Program-made: the position numbers and the translations under genes
In this document: positions 54,588-62,971 of the stretch, piece after piece
How the letters are laid out: every line of letters starts with the position of its first letter
How positions within the stretch are numbered: the stretch's first letter is position 1
Assembly: GCA_965227935.1 (NCBI GenBank)
Contig: CBDDGS010000019.1
Span: forward strand, 930,001 to 994,000
Direction: 5' to 3'
Length of the DNA: 64,000 bases
From: JAWPMT01 sp965227935
Lineage (GTDB): Bacteria > Bacteroidota > Bacteroidia > Cytophagales > Cyclobacteriaceae
Notes under the pieces: generated by a model
Databases searched by the model: none
Seen by the model: the letters and a program-made list of their open reading frames with translations, nothing else
What the model was told of the DNA's origin: nothing

Positions 54588-57500
54588 TTATCTTTTCGTT
54601 ATGCAGGCATCGGAGTTGAGGATCACGTTGGCGACGACCGCATTCGCAGCGAGTTCCGCTCGATCCAGTTTGGGATCAATAGCGTACTCTCCAACTTCCA
54701 GCCATCCATTGCCTTTGGCGGGATCGGATTTAAACTTCCCATATTCTTCCTCCTGCAATTGCACGAGCAACGTCAATTCGTCATTCGCAGGCTTTCTACC
54801 TGTCAGGCGCCGAAACGCCTCACTGATGCCCGCAGTGACATCTTTCTTTCGGGAGATTTGCTCACCCACAGCTTTGGACGCTTCCACGTAGGTAGGGTCG
54901 TTGAGGAGCGCCAATGCTTGCAGTGGCGTGTTGGTCTTTTGTCTTCGGACGGTGCACTCGGTTCGCTCTGGCTGGTCGAATGTCTGTAATGTGGGGTGGG
55001 GGACCGTGCGTTTCCAGAATACGTAAAGGCTCCTGCGGTACAGGTCTTCGCCGCTGTCCTGGACGTATCTGCCGCCATTCATGTTCCAAAGCCCATCCGG
55101 CTGATAGGGTCGCACACTGCGGCCTCCAATGGTGGTGTTGATCAAGCCACTGGCTGCCAGGGCGTTGTCGCGTACCATCTCACTGGATAGTCTCATGCTA
55201 GGGCCTCGTGCCAACCATACATTGTCTGGATCCTGCTCGCGCAGCTCGGGAGTCCCAACAGAGTTTTGCCGGTAAGTGCTGGACATGACGATGAGCTTCT
55301 GAAGGTACTTGACATCCCAACCGGAGTTGATGAATTCGGTCGCTAGCCAGTCAAGTAGTCGGGGATGACTCGGTAGAGCCCCCTGATTGCCAAAATCTTC
55401 GGTAGTCTTTACCAGCCCTTGCCCAAAATAACTCTGCCAAAACCGATTCACGGCAACTCGGGCTGTGAGCGGATGGTCGGGGTCGAGTAGCCATTGTGCG
55501 AGTCCCAGGCGGTTCTTGTTGAGTGATTCATTCCAGGGGAGAATGCTTTCGGGTGTGCTTGGGAATACCTCCTCGCCGTAGTTTTCATAGCCTCCCCGCT
55601 CGAGGACAAACGCCTGCCGTGGTCTGGGCATTTCTTTCATTACCATGATCTCCTTGATCTGCTCCATGCTATCCACCAGGGGTCGTCGGGCACGAGCTAC
55701 CTGAGCGAGTTGAGTTCGGTAGGCGGACGAATGATGGGCCACGAAGTGATCGGTTAGTTGCTCCCGGTCCTCGGCACTCAAGGCGTTTGAGGGTTTGTTG
55801 ACGATGGACCTCAGCGCATCCGGGTTGGCGATTTGCATGACCTCAATGGCGGACAACTCCCTGTTGTAAACAAGAATGTCATCGACGAAAGCTCCACCAA
55901 TCCCCTTACCTCGCCAGCGGGCACCAATCTGGAGGCCGGGTTCATGCTTCCCTGGCTGGTCCATGTCCTCGGTGTAGCCAAAGACAATGTCCTTGTAGAG
56001 GTTGTTGTTGAGGATTTCAGTAGCAACCGGTTGTCCATCCATGTAGAGCTTGAGTCCTTCTGCCGAACTGGAGCCATCATAGGTTGCCAGTAAGTGGATC
56101 CATTTATTTCGCGGGACGGGTGTCTGCGTCCTGCGAATGATGGCATTCTCAGGCCAGGTGTGAGCCAGCATCAGTTCCAGCCTGTCGTCGATCAGGTAGA
56201 GCGAATAACCCTTGAAGCTGTAGAGACGGGACCCGTCATTTTTGTGGAAGATCACGCCTTCATCCAATTCTTCAGGCAGCTTCACCCACAGTCCAACGCT
56301 GAAGGCATTGTTCCGTTTGAAGACGCCGACATGCTCCAGGTCCAGCCATGCGTCACCATCCAGTAGCAGGCCTTGCCCTTCTTTGCCCTTCTGGAAGTTG
56401 GGCAATTCACTGCTGGAAAACATCCGCTCCATGTGGCCGGAACTGTTTGCTGCTCCATTGTCGAGAGCACCGTCCAAAGGGAAAGCACCAATAAGCCCCT
56501 TGGTTGGCTTCCCAGCGGTTAGTTCCTGGTAGTGACCTCCGTTAATCCAGCTATCCGCCGCTTCTCTTTCACTGGTTTCGATGAGGTTGAGCTCTTTTTC
56601 CTGCTTTTCAACCGCTTCCTCGAGATAGGTTATGATTGACTGCTGCTCCTCCGTTGGCAACATCAGGGTGGGAACCGGTGTGGCGTTGTCCCACGAGATC
56701 TGCCCGGTTTCATTCACGTTGTTGAAGAAGCTGAACAGCTCGTAAAATTCCTTTTGTGAGACCGGGTCGAACTTATGATCATGGCAACGGGCGCATGAAA
56801 ACGTCAGTCCCATGAAACCCTGCCCGAAAAGCGCTGTCCGATCAGCAACGTATTCCACGCGAAACTCCTCATCGACAATGCCACCTTCCTGGTTTTGGGG
56901 GTGGAGGCGATTGAATCCCGTAGCGAGGATCTGTTCCTTTGTCGCGTCCGGCAAAAGATCTCCCGCCAGCTGCCAGGTGATAAAGTCATCATAGCCCATG
57001 TTTTCATTGAAGGCGTCAATGACCCAGTCACGCCAGGGGCTCATGTCCCGGTAGCGATCCACGGTATAGCCATGGGTGTCTGCAAAGCGAGCGAGATCCA
57101 TCCAGTCCGTGGCCATTCTCTCCCCGTAATGCGGAGAGTCCAGAAGGCGGTCCACCTGTTTCTCGTAGGCGTCAGGGGAGGTGTCCGCGAGGAAAGCATC
57201 GATCTCTTGAAGTGTGGGTGGTAATCCCGTCAGATCGAGGCTCACGCGTCTCAGGAGCAATTCCTTGTTCGCTTCCTGCGAGGGCTCCAGACCTTTTTCG
57301 ACGAGCTTGCCGAAAACGAAATTGTCAATATCGTTGACCGCTGGCCACGCAGCATCGGGTGCATCCTGGCGCTCAGGTTTTTGAAAGGCCCAATGTGGCT
57401 CGTACTTTGCCCCCTGCTCAATCCACTTGATCAACACAGCCTTCTCACGAGCTGTCAACGCCAGGTTGGAGGCTGGCGTGGGCATCAAATACTCGGGATC

Positions 57501-57839
57501 TGTGGAGATGATGCGGTGATACACCTCACTTTTGGCCGTGCTCCCTGGCGAAAGCGCCACTTTGCCTGGGCTATTGGGAAGTGGCGCAAATGCGACTGCG
57601 GCTTCATGGAGCTGCAGGCCACCCTTGATCTGAGCACGGTCAGGCCCATGGCAGGCAAAGCATTTGTCGGAAATAATCGGCTTCACATCGACATTGAAAT
57701 CCAGCTGGTCGGGCAGTTGCTGGAAGGCTTCTGCAACATCTTCAGGCAACGGCGACGTACAGGCTGTGAGAAGTCCAAGTAGGACGAAAATCAGGGACTT
57801 CAAGTGTGGAGTCAGTGGGATGTTGGGAAGTTTCTTCAA
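54588..57839 (-). CDS. PSD1-type cytochrome-c/DUF1549/LamG/DUF1553 protein (copy A, intact)
   Basis: 1,083 residues, a lipoprotein (Cys27). In order: planctomycete-type cytochrome domain with C60-F-A-C63-H64-GPD; DUF1549 (DLTGLPPTLQEIDAFL, RHDHKFDP-like CARCHDHKFDPVSQ); a LamG/ConA-like domain (SVGLWVKLPEE, TYDGSSSAEGLKLYMDG); DUF1553 (HPLTARVAVNRFWQSYFGQG, TYRQNSVGTPEL, NTPLQALALLNDPTYVEA). Two heme-type CxxCH motifs suggest electron transfer outside the cytoplasm. First gene of the four-gene - strand operon, divergent from the sulfatase. Confidence 0.93.
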   Translation of the reverse strand: MKKLPNIPLTPHLKSLIFVLLGLLTACTSPLPEDVAEAFQQLPDQLDFNVDVKPIISDKCFACHGPDRAQIKGGLQLHEAAVAFAPLPNSPGKVALSPGSTAKSEVYHRIISTDPEYLMPTPASNLALTAREKAVLIKWIEQGAKYEPHWAFQKPERQDAPDAAWPAVNDIDNFVFGKLVEKGLEPSQEANKELLLRRVSLDLTGLPPTLQEIDAFLADTSPDAYEKQVDRLLDSPHYGERMATDWMDLARFADTHGYTVDRYRDMSPWRDWVIDAFNENMGYDDFITWQLAGDLLPDATKEQILATGFNRLHPQNQEGGIVDEEFRVEYVADRTALFGQGFMGLTFSCARCHDHKFDPVSQKEFYELFSFFNNVNETGQISWDNATPVPTLMLPTEEQQSIITYLEEAVEKQEKELNLIETSEREAADSWINGGHYQELTAGKPTKGLIGAFPLDGALDNGAANSSGHMERMFSSSELPNFQKGKEGQGLLLDGDAWLDLEHVGVFKRNNAFSVGLWVKLPEELDEGVIFHKNDGSRLYSFKGYSLYLIDDRLELMLAHTWPENAIIRRTQTPVPRNKWIHLLATYDGSSSAEGLKLYMDGQPVATEILNNNLYKDIVFGYTEDMDQPGKHEPGLQIGARWRGKGIGGAFVDDILVYNRELSAIEVMQIANPDALRSIVNKPSNALSAEDREQLTDHFVAHHSSAYRTQLAQVARARRPLVDSMEQIKEIMVMKEMPRPRQAFVLERGGYENYGEEVFPSTPESILPWNESLNKNRLGLAQWLLDPDHPLTARVAVNRFWQSYFGQGLVKTTEDFGNQGALPSHPRLLDWLATEFINSGWDVKYLQKLIVMSSTYRQNSVGTPELREQDPDNVWLARGPSMRLSSEMVRDNALAASGLINTTIGGRSVRPYQPDGLWNMNGGRYVQDSGEDLYRRSLYVFWKRTVPHPTLQTFDQPERTECTVRRQKTNTPLQALALLNDPTYVEASKAVGEQISRKKDVTAGISEAFRRLTGRKPANDELTLLVQLQEEEYGKFKSDPAKGNGWLEVGEYAIDPKLDRAELAANAVVANVILNSDACITKR

Positions 57840-57970
57840 CTCGAAAGCAGTCAGCTGTAATTTCCATTATTTCGTCCACATTTTCCAGTATAGGTTACTC
57901 CAAGGGTGATACTGTGATACACTTCACATTTGACAGAGAGAATTCGCCCGAGTGGGCTAAATTCACAAGG

Positions 57971-59503
57971 ATGAATCACCTATTTCAACTCTCTCGCTGG
58001 TCACTCGCCTGTACTTTTTTGACCCTACTACTTTTTGTTCCGCACGGTTGCTACCAAGTAGATAAGCCGGGGACGACACAACCCAACATCCTTTTCATTT
58101 TTGCTGATGATCTCACCTATTCCGCAATTCGGGCCCTGGGCAACGGCGAAATCCATACACCCAACCTTGATCGGTTGGTGCAGTCCGGGACTTCCTTCAC
58201 CAATGCCTATAACATGGGTGGCTGGAATGGGGCGATCTGTGTGGCTAGCCGGGCGATGATCATATCTGGGCTTTCGGTCTGGCGGGCCCGCGAGCAATCC
58301 GACCGATGGCGCGAAGGTCAGGACTTCGATCAAACCTGGGGGCAACGGATGCAAGCAGTGGGCTACGATACCTACATGAGCGGGAAGTGGCATGTACAGG
58401 CCCCGGCAGATAGTGTCTTCCAGGCGGTGAGACACGTCCGACCAGGGATGCCGCCGGACTTTTGGAGGGATCGCAAAAAGGTCGATTTCAACGATCCTGA
58501 GGTTGATTTGGACGATGCCATGCCGGTTGGGTACAACAGGCCAAAGGGCCCTGATGATGATTCCTGGTCACCATCGGACAAACGATTCAGCGGCTTTTGG
58601 GAGGGAGGTACACACTGGAGCGAGGTCTTGCGAAATGATGCCCTGGACTTTATTCAAATGGCTTCCGAAAAGGAGAACCCCTTCTTCATGTACCTGGCTT
58701 TCAATGCCGCACATGATCCGAGACAGGCACCGCAGGAGTTTGTTGACAAATATCCGCTAGACAGTATTTCACTGGAGCCAAGTTGGGCACCGCTCTATCC
58801 GTACCGATACGAAATTGGCAATGGTCCGGGATTGCGAGATGAAGCTTTGGCACCGTTCCCAAGAACTGAATATGCCGTGAAGGTGCACAAGCAGGAATAC
58901 TATGCCTTGATCACACACATGGACGACCAAATTGGCAGGATTCTCGAAGCACTTGAAGCTACGGGCAAGATGGAGAATACGTACATCTTCTTCACCGCCG
59001 ATCATGGGCTGTCTGTAGGCAGGCATGGTTTTCTAGGCAAGCAAAACATGTATGAGCATAGCATGAAGGTGCCACTGATGGTGTCTGGTCCCGGCATTCC
59101 GAAAGGGGAGGCCCGGGAGCAGCAGGTGTACTTGCAGGATGTGATGGCCACGGCCCTCGAGTTGGCGAAGGCCGAGCAACCCGCATCGATGGAATTCAAG
59201 ACGCTATTGCCCCTGGCGAAGGGGGAGACAGAGGCCCACAACTATGAACCGGTCTACGGTTGCTACGTGGATCTCCAACGCATGATCATCAAGGACCGAT
59301 GGAAGCTGATCCTGTATCCACGGGCCAATATGGTGCGACTGTACAACCTGGAGGCGGATCCCGAGGAGGTCAACGACGTCGCCAGCGATCCCGCCAACGC
59401 GGACAGGATCAAAACGATGTTTAGGGAACTGCAGAAGCTGCAAGCAGAAATGGATGACGAACTGGACCTGTCGGAGACGTTTGAGGAATGGAGCACCTCC
59501 TAG
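57971..59503 (+). CDS. Sulfatase (S1 family), lipoprotein
   Basis: 510 residues from ATG 57971, with AAGG a few bases before it; the frame is open upstream to 57806 but that part is not signal-like. Lipobox Cys27 (FVPHGC). Formylglycine motif C90-V-A-S-R, the C-x-A-x-R variant of CxPxR, in GGWNGAICVASRAMI. Other sites: FIFADDLTYSAIRALG, MSGKWHVQ, FFTADHGLSVGRHGFLGKQ. Likely cleaves a sulfate ester of a glycan. Its last 16 bases overlap the GH16 gene, so both are co-translated. Confidence 0.92.
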   Translation: MNHLFQLSRWSLACTFLTLLLFVPHGCYQVDKPGTTQPNILFIFADDLTYSAIRALGNGEIHTPNLDRLVQSGTSFTNAYNMGGWNGAICVASRAMIISGLSVWRAREQSDRWREGQDFDQTWGQRMQAVGYDTYMSGKWHVQAPADSVFQAVRHVRPGMPPDFWRDRKKVDFNDPEVDLDDAMPVGYNRPKGPDDDSWSPSDKRFSGFWEGGTHWSEVLRNDALDFIQMASEKENPFFMYLAFNAAHDPRQAPQEFVDKYPLDSISLEPSWAPLYPYRYEIGNGPGLRDEALAPFPRTEYAVKVHKQEYYALITHMDDQIGRILEALEATGKMENTYIFFTADHGLSVGRHGFLGKQNMYEHSMKVPLMVSGPGIPKGEAREQQVYLQDVMATALELAKAEQPASMEFKTLLPLAKGETEAHNYEPVYGCYVDLQRMIIKDRWKLILYPRANMVRLYNLEADPEEVNDVASDPANADRIKTMFRELQKLQAEMDDELDLSETFEEWSTS

Positions 59504-60408
59504 CTCGTACATCCAAAGTGCCGGGGAGGATCTGCTCGATACGACAATGGGCCTGGATTCTCTGTGCCATGTGCCTCGCGTGCGGTGATGGTCGTCAAAA
59601 TCGCCCCCTTGGATATCAAACCATGGAGGATCTCAGTAATTACGAATTGGTCTGGTCTGATGAGTTTGACCACAGTGGTGTCCCCGACCCTGCAAACTGG
59701 ACGTACGAGAAAGGGTTTGTTAGGAACCGCGAGCTGCAGTGGTACCAACCTAACAACGCTTTTTGTGAGGATGGCCTGCTGGTAATCGAAGGCAGGCGGG
59801 AAAATAGGCCCAATCCCAACTATGTAGAGGGCTCTGATGACTGGAGAACCGAAAGACCGGAAATCCACTACACTTCCGCCAGTGTAACCACCAGAGGCCT
59901 ACATGATTGGCAATACGGCATCTTCGAGGTTCGAGCTCGAATCGTCCCTGAGGAGGGGTTGTGGCCGGCTATCTGGACGCTGGGTTCTGGTCACGAATGG
60001 CCAACAGGAGGGGAGATTGATATCATGGAATACTACGATGGTGGTATTCTTGCGAATGCCGCATGGGCTGGAGAGAAGCGTTATCAGGCGCTGTGGGATG
60101 ATGAGAAGATCCCCGTGGAGCAGATCGGTGATCCCGGATTTTGGAAGAAGTTCCACGTGTGGAGAATGGAGTGGGACGCCACCTCGATTGATATTTTTCT
60201 GGACAGCCTCTTGCTCAATACCATCGATCTGGACGAAACAGTCAATCAGCGCGGGGAGGTAAATAACCCCTTGAGGGAAACTTCCCACTACATCCTATTG
60301 AATCTTGCTATCGGTGGGACGCAAGGTGGCGACCCTTCCAAAACCAGTTTTCCGACCAGGTATGAGATTGACTACGTGCGCGTTTATCAGAAGGGGGAAG
60401 GAAGTTGA
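59488..60408 (+). CDS. GH16-family endo-glycanase, lipoprotein
   Basis: 306 residues. Lipobox LAC at about residue 32 (CAMCLACGDG). GH16 catalytic motif GGEIDIMEYY (nucleophile and acid/base Glu in ExDxxE), with WSDEFD and GLWPAIWTLG ahead of it and YEIDYVRVYQ at the end. The family cleaves beta-1,3/1,4 glucans, agarose, porphyran or carrageenan; the sulfatase neighbour favours a sulfated galactan, but that is inference. The start overlaps the sulfatase gene. Confidence 0.92.
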   Translation: MEHLLARTSKVPGRICSIRQWAWILCAMCLACGDGRQNRPLGYQTMEDLSNYELVWSDEFDHSGVPDPANWTYEKGFVRNRELQWYQPNNAFCEDGLLVIEGRRENRPNPNYVEGSDDWRTERPEIHYTSASVTTRGLHDWQYGIFEVRARIVPEEGLWPAIWTLGSGHEWPTGGEIDIMEYYDGGILANAAWAGEKRYQALWDDEKIPVEQIGDPGFWKKFHVWRMEWDATSIDIFLDSLLLNTIDLDETVNQRGEVNNPLRETSHYILLNLAIGGTQGGDPSKTSFPTRYEIDYVRVYQKGEGS

Positions 60409-60521
60409 TGGATGGCGGGTTGATGGACAAAGAACCAGGAACGAACAACAATGGCCGTTTCGCGGCAGGGATCGAGCTGGTATCCGGCAAGGCTTGCGGG
60501 ATGGGTCGCGCGGCCGTGATA

Positions 60522-60661
60522 CCCTGAAGTGAGAGATTGACGAACATTCCAACAGACGCTTATTCTCCTTACCTCTACTTCAGGGGAGAGCCCGACCCCT
60601 GAAGTAGAGATACACAGCACGTCAAAATGTAACTAATTGGACTTTCTCTCACTTCAGAGGG
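60522..60661. repeat. Two inverted copies of the dispersed palindromic repeat (copies 2 and 3)
   Basis: Copy 2 is 60522-60585 (arms CCCTGAAGT 60522-60530 and ACTTCAGGG 60577-60585). Copy 3 is 60597-60661, with arms CCCTGAAGT at 60597-60605 and ACTTCAGAGGG at 60651-60661. The arm-adjacent bases (GAGAG versus AGAGA) show copy 3 is inverted relative to copies 1 and 2. Together they make a paired REP/BIME-like array in the 340-base gap between GH16 and the isomerase gene. The rest of the gap (60409-60521, 60662-60748) shows no gene. Confidence 0.7.
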
Positions 60662-60748
60662 CCGCCCAAATCAAGTGACCAAGATCCCAGAACCAAGATC
60701 ATAACTCCGTATTGTGTATTTTACACCTACGCATTTACTGACCTAACC

Positions 60749-61594
60749 ATGAAATACTCACGAAAGTCCTTCCTGAAACTACTGGGCCTCGGTGGCCTTG
60801 CTGCGGCGACTCCCGCCGTAGGTGCATCTACCCGAAACTATTCCGCGAATCGACCCAAGGCGGCCAATTTGGAGCTGGGTCTGGCCTCTTACACGACCAG
60901 GAGCTATACCCTCGACCAAACGATCGATATGGCCAAGCGCCTGGGAATGAAGATGCTCTGCCTGAAGAGTATGCACCTGCCGCTGGAGAGCAGTGATGCC
61001 GATATCAAAGCCGCCGCCGACAAAGTGACGAAGGCTGGACTCACGCTGTACGGGGCTGGAGTCATCTACATGAAGTCGGAAGACGAAGTGAACAATGCCT
61101 TCCGCTATGCGAAAGCGGCCGGGATCCAAACGATCATTGGTGTGCCTAATCACGATCTGCTACCGCTTGTGGAGCGCAACGTGAAGGAAACAGATATCAA
61201 GGTGGCGATACATAATCACGGTCCCGGTGATGATGTATACCCTACGCCCGAAGTCACCTACGAAAAGGTCAAGTCCCTCGATCCTCGTGTGGGACTCTGC
61301 ATCGATATTGGCCACGTGCAACGATTGAACCTCGACCCGATCGAAAACCTGAAGAAATATGCCGATCGGTTGTATGATCTGCACCTGAAGGATGTCGACC
61401 AGTCGGCTGCGGCAGGTCGGTCGATCCAGTTTGGTAGGGGAGTGATCGATATGCCAGGTGTGCTCCGTGCACTCAGCGAGATCAATTACCAGGGTGTGAT
61501 GGCATTGGAGTACGAGAAGGATGCGGACGATGTCTTGCCAGGACTGGCAGAATGCGTCGGATATGCCAATGGCGTAATGGATGTTATGGGTTGA
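60749..61594 (+). CDS. Sugar phosphate isomerase/epimerase-like TIM-barrel protein, exported
   Basis: 281 residues. Tat-like leader (YSRKSFLKLLGLGGLAAATPAVGA), then the xylose-isomerase-like/AP-endonuclease-2 fold: LGLASYTTRSY, VAIHNHGPGD, VGLCIDIGHVQRLN, YDLHLKDVD and GVMALEYEKD carry the metal-binding His, Asp and Glu positions. Export of this family is common in this phylum, and its substrate may be a sugar released by the sulfatases and GH16. Its last 14 bases overlap the next sulfatase gene. Confidence 0.85.
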   Translation: MKYSRKSFLKLLGLGGLAAATPAVGASTRNYSANRPKAANLELGLASYTTRSYTLDQTIDMAKRLGMKMLCLKSMHLPLESSDADIKAAADKVTKAGLTLYGAGVIYMKSEDEVNNAFRYAKAAGIQTIIGVPNHDLLPLVERNVKETDIKVAIHNHGPGDDVYPTPEVTYEKVKSLDPRVGLCIDIGHVQRLNLDPIENLKKYADRLYDLHLKDVDQSAAAGRSIQFGRGVIDMPGVLRALSEINYQGVMALEYEKDADDVLPGLAECVGYANGVMDVMG

Positions 61595-62927
61595 GGGCAG
61601 CACCTTGAAGCGCCCATTGAACCTGTACTTTCCGTTGGTCGTCCTGGGGCTGATAGTGCTTGGCACGGCCTGCCAGCAAGTATCCCCGCAAAGACCTAAT
61701 GTCGTCCTCATCATGGCCGATGATCTGGGCTATGGTGAACTGGGTTGCTACGGCAATGACAGCATTGCGACCCCCAATCTTGACTGGCTCGCGGCGAATG
61801 GTCTTCGGTTCACTGATTTCCATAGCAATGGCACTGTGTGTTCCCCTACGAGGGCTGCCCTCATGACCGGACTCTATCAGCAAAAGACTGGCATCGAAGG
61901 AGTTGTGTATGCCTTTGGCGAAGCCCGTGAAAGAGGGCTGAATCTCGAGGCTGTCACCATTGCCGATGCCATGAAGGAGGGGGGATATACAACTGGCATG
62001 ATGGGCAAGTGGCACCTGGGCTACCGGAGGGAATTCAACCCCGTGCGACAAGGATTCGATGAGTTTGTAGGGTATGTGAGCGGTAATGTCGACTATCACT
62101 CACACTATGACGGTGTGGGGATCTATGATTGGTGGGACAATGAAGATTCCCTGTATGAGGAGGGCTATTCGACGGACCTGATCACCGAGCATTCGGTTGA
62201 TTTCATTCGTAGACACAAAGACCAACCCTTCTTCCTGTACATTGCCCATGAAGCGCCTCACTATCCCTTTCAGGGTAGGTCTGATCCCGCCTATCGACTA
62301 CCGGGGCGAGACCCTTCCAATATCGGCCGCGATGGCGATGTGTCGGGTAAAATCATGGAGATGACCGAGATCATGGACGAAGGCATTGGCCGCGTCGTGA
62401 AGACACTCCAGGACCTGGACCTCGATGAAAACACACTCGTCTTCTTCGTCTCTGACAATGGTGGTGAGCGACTGGCGAACAATGGACCATTGCGAGGCAG
62501 TAAGGGCCAAGTGTGGGAGGGGGGGCATCGCGTTCCCGCCATAGGCTACTTCCCTGGGAAGATTCAAAGCGGTGAGACCAATGCGACGGCGATCACCATG
62601 GATATTTTTCCGACGATACTTTCCGTTTGCGGTATTGAGCGTTCGGATCTGGTGTCGGATGGAGTGGATCTTACGCCATTGCTGTTCGAGCGACAGACGT
62701 TGCCCGAAAGGCCATTGTTCTGGCGATACCGCGATCGCAAGGCGGTGAGGATGGGGGATTATAAGTTGGTTGTGACAGGGGAGGATACCGTGTTTTTCAA
62801 CCTCGCGGCTGATTTATCCGAGTCTACTGATTTGAGTGCAGAGCACCCATCATTGAAACAAGAGTACCTCCTGCGCCTGATCGAATGGGAGAGCGAAGTA
62901 GATAAAATTCCACAAATTACCCAGTGA
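61581..62927 (+). CDS. Sulfatase (S1 family), lipoprotein
   Basis: 448 residues from ATG 61581, with a TTG at 61605 as an alternative. Lipobox Cys31 (LGTAC). Formylglycine motif C87-S-P-T-R91, then MMGKWHLGY, IAHEAPHYPFQG and FVSDNGGERLANNGPLRGSKG; a canonical CxPxR sulfatase. A stem TGAGG/CCTCA (62925-62940) overlaps its stop. The next sulfatase starts 44 bases later. Confidence 0.93.
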   Translation: MLWVEGSTLKRPLNLYFPLVVLGLIVLGTACQQVSPQRPNVVLIMADDLGYGELGCYGNDSIATPNLDWLAANGLRFTDFHSNGTVCSPTRAALMTGLYQQKTGIEGVVYAFGEARERGLNLEAVTIADAMKEGGYTTGMMGKWHLGYRREFNPVRQGFDEFVGYVSGNVDYHSHYDGVGIYDWWDNEDSLYEEGYSTDLITEHSVDFIRRHKDQPFFLYIAHEAPHYPFQGRSDPAYRLPGRDPSNIGRDGDVSGKIMEMTEIMDEGIGRVVKTLQDLDLDENTLVFFVSDNGGERLANNGPLRGSKGQVWEGGHRVPAIGYFPGKIQSGETNATAITMDIFPTILSVCGIERSDLVSDGVDLTPLLFERQTLPERPLFWRYRDRKAVRMGDYKLVVTGEDTVFFNLAADLSESTDLSAEHPSLKQEYLLRLIEWESEVDKIPQITQ

Positions 62928-62971
62928 GGTCTGGGCCTCAATTATATACAAAACCCAAAACCCTACTCACC

